Source: Lachnospiraceae bacterium UBA7481 (GTDB lineage Bacteria; Bacillota; Clostridia; Lachnospirales; Lachnospiraceae). Taken from it: a stretch of DNA of 7,391 nt. The stretch's first letter is position 1, and the number at the start of each line of letters is the position of its first letter. The stretch covers positions 8,309 through 15,699 of the forward strand of contig DLOP01000155.1 of NCBI GenBank assembly GCA_002478505.1, written 5' to 3'. Shown one piece after another: positions 1 through 4,489 of the stretch. The translations under genes were made by a program, and so were the position numbers. The notes below the pieces were generated by a model. It made no database searches, was not told the origin of the DNA, and saw only the letters and a program-made list of their open reading frames with translations.

Positions 1-968
1 TCCTGATAGACCGCAGGGACAGGCGGGAAGAACTGAAATGTGATACGGGGCTTACCCCGGAGGAAAATAAACTCTTATATAAAGCAATCTTTTTTACGGT
101 GCTGCCGGTGATCTTAAGCCAGTCGATCTATCAGCTGGGATATACGCTGGACGATCTGATATTCAGCCATATGATGACGTTGAAAGGGTGGGATGAGCTT
201 AAGACGACGGATATTCAGGGGATCTTCAATACGCAGTACAACCAGATGATCAATCTTCCGACGGCGGTTGCAACGGCGATGGCTACGGCATCCATGCCGT
301 CCATCGTAGGCTCTTATACAAGGAAAGAGAAGAAGACTGTAAGGAATAAAATAGATATTGTGTTAAAGACAAATATGATCATTGCTTTTCCTTCGGCGGT
401 TGGACTGGCAGTGTTGGCGGATCCCATCATGGGCGTGCTTTTTCCGAGGCTTAACGAGTATCATAATGTAGCTGTCGGACTTTTAACAACAGGGTCGGCT
501 GCGGTAGTGTTTTACGCATTGTCCACTCTTTCCACATCGATCCTGCAAAGCTGTGACCGTATGCGGATCCCGGTGGTACATGCGGGAATATCCCTGGGGG
601 TACATGTGCTGCTGCTGGCGGCGCTGCTGTATGGGACGGAATTAGGAGAATATGCGCTTATCATCGGCAATGTAACTTTTCCAATGTTAGTATGTATTCT
701 GAACTGCCGTTACATCAGCAGGATGCTGGATTACCGGTTTGACTGGAAAAATACGTTTTTGAAACCTGCGGCTGCGGCTGTGATCATGGGAGGAATCACT
801 GTGCTGATCTATTCTGGGTTCTATAAGTTGTGCCAAAGTATGTTATTATCCATGATGGGGGCGATCGTGGCGGCTGCGGCTGTATATCTGCTGATGTTGT
901 ACCTGCTTCAGACATTTACCAAAGAGGAGCTGAAAGCGGTGCCGATTGTGAAGCGGTGGATAAAATAG
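1..968 (+). CDS. Polysaccharide/lipid flippase, MATE/MOP superfamily, SpoVB-like (5' end missing)
   Basis: The frame is open from the left edge (first full codon at base 3), so this is the C-terminal ~321 residues of a longer protein; the GTG at 99 lies inside the gene and is not its start. The visible part begins with a short charged stretch, then about eight hydrophobic segments separated by short loops with basic residues. This is the layout of the second half of the MOP exporters (SpoVB, MurJ, Wzx; usually about 450-550 residues and 12-14 membrane segments), which flip lipid-linked sugars or peptidoglycan precursors across the membrane. The segment containing QLGYTLDD, followed by an NLPTAVATAM-like membrane stretch, resembles the start of the second repeat of SpoVB/YtgP-like proteins. 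It ends in a basic tail with TAG at 966-968. The substrate cannot be told. It heads a same-strand run that includes spoVAE, so a link to spore cortex is possible but not shown. Confidence 0.82.
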   Translation, partial: LIDRRDRREELKCDTGLTPEENKLLYKAIFFTVLPVILSQSIYQLGYTLDDLIFSHMMTLKGWDELKTTDIQGIFNTQYNQMINLPTAVATAMATASMPSIVGSYTRKEKKTVRNKIDIVLKTNMIIAFPSAVGLAVLADPIMGVLFPRLNEYHNVAVGLLTTGSAAVVFYALSTLSTSILQSCDRMRIPVVHAGISLGVHVLLLAALLYGTELGEYALIIGNVTFPMLVCILNCRYISRMLDYRFDWKNTFLKPAAAAVIMGGITVLIYSGFYKLCQSMLLSMMGAIVAAAAVYLLMLYLLQTFTKEELKAVPIVKRWIK

Positions 969-1000
969 GATCATTGGAACACGATCACAAGCTGCTCAGA

Positions 1001-1091
1001 AAAGGCAGGGTGTGATACGAGAAGCATGAGGGATTAAAATGGAAAGGCAGACTGTGATATGAGGAGTATGGAGTTTAAAATGGAACGGCAG
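1001..1091 (+). repeat. Imperfect tandem duplication of a start region (unit about 41-42 bp)
   Basis: Bases 1001-1042 and 1043-1083 are imperfect copies, and a third partial copy begins at 1084. The best-matching block, at 1034-1050, recurs at 1075-1091 with 16 of 17 bases identical and contains the start codon context taaaATGGAA. TGTGATACGA at 1011 recurs as TGTGATATGA at 1053. The duplicated unit carries the purine-rich ribosome binding region and start of the 70-residue gene at 1080. Confidence 0.7.
1039..1062 (+). other. Mini-ORF MERQTVI produced by the duplicated start
   Basis: ATG at 1039-1041 reads MERQTVI and stops at TGA 1060-1062. Its first four residues match those of the downstream gene started at 1080 (MERQGLL), but the 41-bp offset puts it in another frame. 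It is probably a relic of the duplication; it could act as a leader that affects translation of the gene behind it. Expression is not shown. Confidence 0.35.
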
Positions 1092-1292
1092 GGGCTGCTG
1101 AATATCGGAGATAAGGTGACGGTGACGGAGGGAGAACTTCCGGGATTTTATTACTATACGATAGATCCGTCTTTGGCAATGTCAGCAAATTTTACCCTGA
1201 GGGAACGGCTGAAAGCCAGAGAGGGAACCGTCGTGGATATTCAGGAAAATCCCCGTGGGTTTTATGTGACGGTGGATTTTATTATGGAATAG
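1080..1292 (+). CDS. Conserved-looking 70-residue protein of unknown function, SH3/KOW-like barrel suspected
   Basis: I do not recognise the family. The protein is small, soluble and has no signal peptide or membrane segment. It shows an alternating hydrophobic pattern (IGDKVTVTEG near the N-terminus, REGTVVDI in the middle, GFYVTVDF near the C-terminus), as in small beta-barrels of the KOW/SH3 type; that fold is inference. Three in-frame ATGs exist at 1059, 1068 and 1080. I chose 1080 because GGAG at 1070-1073 sits 6 nt upstream and because the tandem duplication repeats exactly this start context; 1059 would give 77 residues. It lies 111 bp after the flippase and 42 bp before ridA on the same strand, with no terminator visible between them, so co-transcription is plausible. 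Confidence 0.6.
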   Translation: MERQGLLNIGDKVTVTEGELPGFYYYTIDPSLAMSANFTLRERLKAREGTVVDIQENPRGFYVTVDFIME

Positions 1293-1334
1293 GTAATTAC
1301 TATTAAAATATTAAGAAGAAAGAGAGGAAACATT

Positions 1335-1712
1335 ATGTTAAAGAAAATCAGTACAGACAAGGCCCCTGCGGCAATCGGACCGTATTCTCAGGGGATCATA
1401 GCGGGGGATTTTTTATTTGCTTCCGGTCAGATCCCGATCAATCCGGCAACCGGCAATGTGGAGGCGGAAGGGATTGAGGCGCAGGCAAGACAGGCGATAC
1501 TTAATGCCGGTGAGATTTTAAAGGAAGCAGGTATTGGTTATGAAAATGTTGTGAAGACAACATGTTTTCTGGCAGATATGGGCGACTTTGCGGCATTTAA
1601 TAAAGTTTATGAGGAATTTTTCATAGAAAAGCCCGCAAGAAGCTGTGTAGCGGTCAAGGAACTTCCCAAGGGAGTGCTCTGCGAGGTGGAGGTTATCGGC
1701 TTTCTTAAATAA
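1335..1712 (+). CDS. ridA: RidA family reactive intermediate (enamine/imine) deaminase
   Basis: A complete 125-residue member of the RidA (YjgF/YER057c/UK114) family, the usual length. RidA hydrolyses reactive 2-aminoacrylate and related enamines/imines released by PLP enzymes such as serine/threonine dehydratases, yielding 2-ketoacids and ammonia in the cytosol; the active protein is a trimer. Family marks are visible: GPYSQ with Tyr17, the SGQIPINPATG segment around 30-40, the substrate-binding Arg102 in PARSCV, and Glu117 in CEVEVIGF near the C-terminus, matching the Tyr17/Arg105/Glu120 positions of the E. coli protein. The start is clear: GAGAGG at 1322-1327 lies 7 nt before ATG. It sits between the 70-residue gene and spoVAE with no obvious metabolic partner next to it. 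The Arg suggests a true deaminase rather than an inactive paralogue. Confidence 0.95.
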   Translation: MLKKISTDKAPAAIGPYSQGIIAGDFLFASGQIPINPATGNVEAEGIEAQARQAILNAGEILKEAGIGYENVVKTTCFLADMGDFAAFNKVYEEFFIEKPARSCVAVKELPKGVLCEVEVIGFLK

Positions 1713-1722
1713 CAAAACAAAA

Positions 1723-1763
1723 AAATGCATTATGTAAAATGACTAAAACATACATAATCATTT
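1723..1763 (+). other. AT-rich dyad between ridA and spoVAE
   Basis: ATTATGTA at 1729-1736 is an exact inverted match of TACATAAT at 1751-1758. The arms extend outward as AAATG at 1723-1727 and CATTT at 1759-1763 if C1728 is bulged, giving 13 pairs around a 14-nt loop. It starts 10 bp after the ridA stop and is followed by TCTTTC rather than a clean T run. It could be a weak terminator for ridA or an operator for spoVAE. Confidence 0.45.
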
Positions 1764-1817
1764 CTTTCAATGGGCATATTAAGAATGTCAGTTTATTTAT
1801 GGAAGGGTATGATGATT

Positions 1818-2174
1818 ATGATGGATTATGTATGGGCTTTTGTCATTGGCGGCATTATCTGTGCACTGGTACAGATTTTGATGGAAAAGACCAAGATGAT
1901 GCCGGGAAGGATCATGGTGCTTTTGGTGTGTACCGGCGCGCTCTTAAGCTTTCTCGGATGGTATGAGCCATTTGTGGAATGGGCAGGCGCGGGAGCAAGC
2001 GTACCGTTGATTGGCTTTGGACATGTGCTGATGAAAGGGATCAAGGAAGCGTTGCAGTCAGAGGGATTTCTGGGATTGTTTACCGGAGGATTTAAGTCGG
2101 GGGCTGTGGGATGTTCCGCGGCATTGATCTTCGGGTATCTGGCGAGCTGGGTGTTTGAGCCGAAGTATAAATAA
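1818..2174 (+). CDS. spoVAE: Stage V sporulation protein AE (SpoVAEb-type) membrane protein
   Basis: A 118-residue, strongly hydrophobic protein with the hallmarks of SpoVAE/SpoVAEb: the N-terminal MDYVWAFVIGG membrane segment, a second segment around residues 31-48, the conserved WAGAGASVPLIGFGH at 55-69, and a Gly-rich C-terminal segment ending in IFGYLASWVF. In Bacillus, SpoVA proteins sit in the spore inner membrane and move dipicolinic acid with Ca2+ into the forespore and out during germination. ATGs occur at 1809, 1812, 1818 and 1821 after a GGAAGGG at 1801-1807; 1818 gives a 10-nt spacing and the family-like MMDY start, while 1812 is also possible. The frame stays open to ATG 1770 but those residues do not look like the family. 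SpoVAC and SpoVAD normally precede this gene; here ridA does. Confidence 0.9.
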   Translation: MMDYVWAFVIGGIICALVQILMEKTKMMPGRIMVLLVCTGALLSFLGWYEPFVEWAGAGASVPLIGFGHVLMKGIKEALQSEGFLGLFTGGFKSGAVGCSAALIFGYLASWVFEPKYK

Positions 2175-2222
2175 GATATGATGGTGGAGAAAAGTGCCTG
2201 CATCATGGATATCTATATGAAG

Positions 2223-2263
2223 AAAATCGTGCGATAGCATCTGAGCTGATCGCACGATTTTTT
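2223..2263 (+). terminator. Strong intrinsic terminator, probably bidirectional
   Basis: A perfect 13-bp stem pairs 2223-2235 with 2249-2261 (core ATCGTGCGAT / ATCGCACGAT) around a 13-nt loop, and runs into six T residues at 2258-2263. It ends the plus-strand run 49 bp after spoVAE. Read from the minus strand, the same stem is followed by TTTTCTTC, and it lies just past the DUF1294 stop at 2283, so it likely ends the argG-DUF1294 transcript as well. Confidence 0.9.
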
Positions 2264-2282
2264 ACGTATAAAATATTCTATT

Positions 2283-2576
2283 TCAGAACATGATCGTAAA
2301 TCTTCCGGAACCGATCAGGTAGGCGGCTGCGACGATCTGTAACGTAAGGATCGTGGGCAGTCCATAAACAAAGTACCAGTGTTTTGTCTTATGGCGGAAC
2401 GTGTACATTCCTATAATGGCGCCCAGACTTCCGCCGATGATGGCGATGGTAAACAGGGTATGTTCCGGGATACGCCATGCGCGGTGCTTTGCCTTCCATT
2501 TATCAATGCCCATGACAGCAAAGCCGACAATATTAATGATCAGAAGATAGACGATGATCGCTATAATGACTTTCAT
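2283..2576 (-). CDS. DUF1294 family small membrane protein
   Basis: A 97-residue protein with three hydrophobic segments (about 3-23, 42-60 and 69-90) and the two conserved blocks of DUF1294: MGIDKWKAKHRAWRIPE at about 22-38 and GGSLGAIIGMYTFRHKTKH at 48-66. The biochemical role of the family is unknown; in some bacteria the domain is fused to a cold-shock domain, but here it stands alone. The predicted arrangement leaves the basic DKWKAK and RHKTKH loops near the membrane surface. The start at 2576 has AGGAAAGGA upstream on the minus strand, with a slightly long spacing of about 13 nt. It begins 56 bp after the argG stop with no terminator visible between, so it is probably read through from the argG promoter. 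Confidence 0.88.
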   Translation of the reverse strand: MKVIIAIIVYLLIINIVGFAVMGIDKWKAKHRAWRIPEHTLFTIAIIGGSLGAIIGMYTFRHKTKHWYFVYGLPTILTLQIVAAAYLIGSGRFTIMF

Positions 2577-2632
2577 TTTTGACCATGATTCCTTTCCTTG
2601 CTTTTATCGGCTTTCATTTTGGGGCTATATCT

Positions 2633-3850
2633 TTACTTCTTATTGACTTCCTGCATCTTCATAGCGCGTACTTTGCTGGCAAGACCAAACAGGTTGATAA
2701 ATCCTTCCGCATCATGGTGGTCATACAGATCGCCTGTTGTAAAGGAAGCAATGCTCTCGTTGTAAAGAGAGTACGGAGAGGTCGTTCCGGCTTTGATGAT
2801 ATTACCCTTATAGAGTTTGAACTTTACTTCGCCTGTGACATACTGCTGTGTGGATTCAATAAATGCCTGTACGGCTTCACGAAGCGGTGTGAACCATTTG
2901 CCTTCATAGACAATATCTGCCATCAGGCGTCCCATGTCTTTTTTCGCAGTTGTAGTTTCACGGTCAAGGATCAGTTCTTCCAGCTGCTGGTGTGCCTCCA
3001 TCAGGATCGTTCCGCCCGGCGTCTCATATACGCCTCTGGATTTCATACCCACTACACGGTTCTCAACGATATCCACGATGCCGATGCCGTGCTTGCCGCC
3101 CAGCTGATTTAACTCGCGGATAATATCGGAAACTTTCATTTTCTTGCCGTTGACAGAAGTAGGGATTCCCTTTTCAAATGTCATGGTTACATATTCGCCT
3201 TCTTCCGGCGCCTTCTCCGGCGTTACGCCAAGGACGAGAAGATGATCGTAGTTAGGTTCATTGGCAGGATCTTCCAGTTCAAGACCTTCATGGCTGATAT
3301 GCCACAGATTACGGTCGCGGCTGTAGCTTGAGTCCACAGAGAACGGAAGGTTGATGCCATGTGCGCGGCAGTATTCGATCTCGGATTCACGGGAATCCAA
3401 CTGCCATTTTTCATTACGCCATGCAGCAATGATCTTAATGTCGGGAGCAAGGGCTTTAATGCCGAGCTCAAAACGGATCTGATCATTGCCCTTTCCTGTT
3501 GCGCCGTGGCAGATGGCGGTAGCATTTTCTTTTCTTGCGATCTCCACCAGTTTCTTTGCAATCAGGGGACGCGCCATGGATGTACCCAGCAGGTACTTGT
3601 TCTCATAGATTGCATTGGCCTGAACACAGGGCACAATATATTCATCACAAAACTCATCTGTTACATCAAGGATATAGAGTTTTTCAGCGCCACAGGATTT
3701 AGCGCGCTCCTCCAGTCCGTCAAGTTCCTCTGCCTGTCCGCAGTCGATGCAGACACAGACAACTTCGTAATCAAAATTTTCCTTCAGCCAGGGGATGATC
3801 GCTGTGGTATCCAGTCCGCCGGAATAAGCCAAAATTACTTTCTCTTTCAT
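2633..3850 (-). CDS. argG: Argininosuccinate synthase
   Basis: A complete 405-residue cytosolic enzyme, the usual length. It joins citrulline and aspartate with ATP to form argininosuccinate, AMP and pyrophosphate, the penultimate step of arginine synthesis. The N-type ATP pyrophosphatase loop AYSGGLDTT is at residues 8-16; LGTSMARP (88-95), HGATGKGNDQIRFE (115-128) and SYSRDRNLWHISHEG (175-189) are the expected substrate-binding blocks, and the MKSRGVYETPGG segment lies near 270. The start is fixed by AAGGTGAGG (minus strand, 3859-3867) 8 nt before ATG. argH, the usual next gene, is absent; DUF1294 follows instead. A sigma-A-like promoter and a leader hairpin lie upstream. No frameshift or lost motif is visible. 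Confidence 0.98.
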   Translation of the reverse strand: MKEKVILAYSGGLDTTAIIPWLKENFDYEVVCVCIDCGQAEELDGLEERAKSCGAEKLYILDVTDEFCDEYIVPCVQANAIYENKYLLGTSMARPLIAKKLVEIARKENATAICHGATGKGNDQIRFELGIKALAPDIKIIAAWRNEKWQLDSRESEIEYCRAHGINLPFSVDSSYSRDRNLWHISHEGLELEDPANEPNYDHLLVLGVTPEKAPEEGEYVTMTFEKGIPTSVNGKKMKVSDIIRELNQLGGKHGIGIVDIVENRVVGMKSRGVYETPGGTILMEAHQQLEELILDRETTTAKKDMGRLMADIVYEGKWFTPLREAVQAFIESTQQYVTGEVKFKLYKGNIIKAGTTSPYSLYNESIASFTTGDLYDHHDAEGFINLFGLASKVRAMKMQEVNKK

Positions 3851-3876
3851 TTTTTATACCTCACCTTTTTATTTGG

Positions 3877-3898
3877 GTCTGACGTTTTCCGGTCAGAC
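3877..3898 (-). promoter_or_regulatory. Hairpin in the argG 5' leader
   Basis: GTCTGAC at 3877-3883 pairs exactly with GTCAGAC at 3892-3898 around an 8-nt loop. In the argG transcript it would sit about 10 nt upstream of the ribosome binding site. No T run follows in the argG direction, so it does not look like an attenuator terminator; mRNA stability or a protein site are options. The predicted leader, about 65 nt, is too short for a T-box. Confidence 0.5.
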
Positions 3899-3921
3899 TT
3901 TATTATGTAATGACAAGGAAT

Positions 3922-3950
3922 ACTATACAACATTTGCGGATAGATTGCAA
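3922..3950 (-). promoter_or_regulatory. argG: Predicted sigma-A promoter of argG
   Basis: On the minus strand TTGCAA (3945-3950) and TATAGT (3922-3927) are separated by 17 bp. They match the consensus at 4 of 6 and 5 of 6 positions. Transcription would start near 3915, about 65 nt before the argG start codon. Confidence 0.6.
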
Positions 3951-3975
3951 TTGGAAAGATGCAGTGATTTGGCTG

Positions 3976-3989
3976 AGGTATTCATACCT
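3976..3989. promoter_or_regulatory. 14-bp palindrome upstream of the argG promoter, possible operator
   Basis: AGGTAT and ATACCT flank a 2-bp centre (TC), about 25 bp upstream of the argG -35 box. The middle, TATTCATA, resembles a half-site of the arginine repressor ARG box (TGAATA / TATTCA), but the full 18-bp box is not evident. A role in arginine control is inference. Confidence 0.3.
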
Positions 3990-4145
3990 TTTTATAACTT
4001 GCAATTCTGATCAGCAAAAATTCAAAAATAAATGGATTAAATTTTCAAAAATATACTTGCTTGGGGATGGGATTTTATATAATCTAAAATATTGTTATAT
4101 CTGCAAAATAACAGAATTTTTTCGAAATTAATAATTTGTTTATTG

Positions 4146-4197
4146 ATAAAAAAAGAAATAAGTATAATGATATTATAAGTTTTTGTTTCTTTTTTAT
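4146..4197. other. Long A/T-only dyad
   Basis: The left arm at 4146-4158 (A-rich, with a single G) pairs with the right arm at 4186-4197 (TTTCTTTTTTAT) with one bulged A. Inside it a second small dyad, ATAAT-gat-ATTAT, sits at 4164-4176. Such a structure may melt or bend easily; with almost no G/C it would be a poor terminator. Confidence 0.4.
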
Positions 4198-4249
4198 TGC
4201 TTCATTTGAAAAGAATACAAAAAAACTCCTTTAAAACATTAATTATACT

Positions 4250-4269
4250 GATTTTCTTAAAAGAAAATC
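4250..4269. promoter_or_regulatory. 20-bp near-perfect palindrome, possible operator
   Basis: GATTTTCTT and AAGAAAATC are exact 9-bp inverted arms around a 2-bp AA centre. A 2-nt loop argues for a dimeric protein site rather than an RNA hairpin. It lies about 60 bp upstream of the -35 box of the predicted secretion-locus promoter, a reasonable place for a regulator. Confidence 0.4.
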
Positions 4270-4331
4270 CAAAAAATTAGAATTTAGAAATATGTTAAAA
4301 TAAAATATTTATAATAAAATGAAATTATATA

Positions 4332-4360
4332 TTGAAATGTTGTTTAACCTCTAATATAAT
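4332..4360 (+). promoter_or_regulatory. Predicted sigma-A promoter of the EsaA-like gene
   Basis: TTGAAA at 4332-4337 and a perfect TATAAT at 4355-4360 are separated by exactly 17 bp. Transcription would start near 4367, leaving a leader of about 57 nt to ATG 4424 or about 123 nt to ATG 4490. Confidence 0.7.
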
Positions 4361-4489
4361 AAAATTACAATTTGAAAAAAATGGATATTTTAATAAATAG
4401 AGTGAAAAACGTAAAAAGGCGAAATGGAGATTAAGATAAAAACGGAATCAAAAAGAACGTATGATATTACTGCAATGGGAGCAGAGAAC

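Larger units (their letters stand above)
3990..4331. other. Very AT-rich intergenic stretch with no convincing gene
   Basis: This zone separates argG from the secretion locus. G+C is extremely low: 9 of 60 bases at 4141-4200 and 6 of 60 at 4261-4320, far below the flanking genes. Open frames here (for example a 73-codon one at 3910-4131) lack a ribosome binding site and protein-like composition. It holds two long dyads, listed separately, and no tRNA, rRNA or transposon end that I can see. Confidence 0.65.

Noticed and set aside
1727..1757. Possible forespore sigma-G promoter (GCATT, 17 bp, CATACATA) before spoVAE
   Set aside because: The -10 element does not fit the CATnnTA pattern and the -35 has T at the last position; the same bases are better explained as a dyad.
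1770..1817. Longer spoVAE reading from ATG 1770
   Set aside because: The extra 16 residues do not resemble the family N-terminus, and GGAAGGG at 1801-1807 favours a start at 1812-1821.
2579..3910. Plus-strand open frames of 177 and 183 codons opposite argG
   Set aside because: They are antisense to a full-length, motif-complete argG, lack ribosome binding sites, and look like no known protein.
3851..3915. T-box or arginine riboswitch in the argG leader
   Set aside because: The predicted leader is about 65 nt with only one small hairpin, no terminator/antiterminator pair and no T-box sequence.
3910..4131. 73-codon plus-strand open frame in the argG upstream region
   Set aside because: It has no ribosome binding site, overlaps the argG promoter, and its composition (many Lys, Ile, Tyr, Cys, Phe) is what AT-rich noncoding DNA yields.
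4424..4489. Upstream start (ATG 4424) for the EsaA-like protein
   Set aside because: Only a weak AAAAGG at 4 nt precedes it and it adds 22 polar residues in front of a typical MKK-plus-membrane-anchor start at 4490. Kept as an alternative, not excluded.
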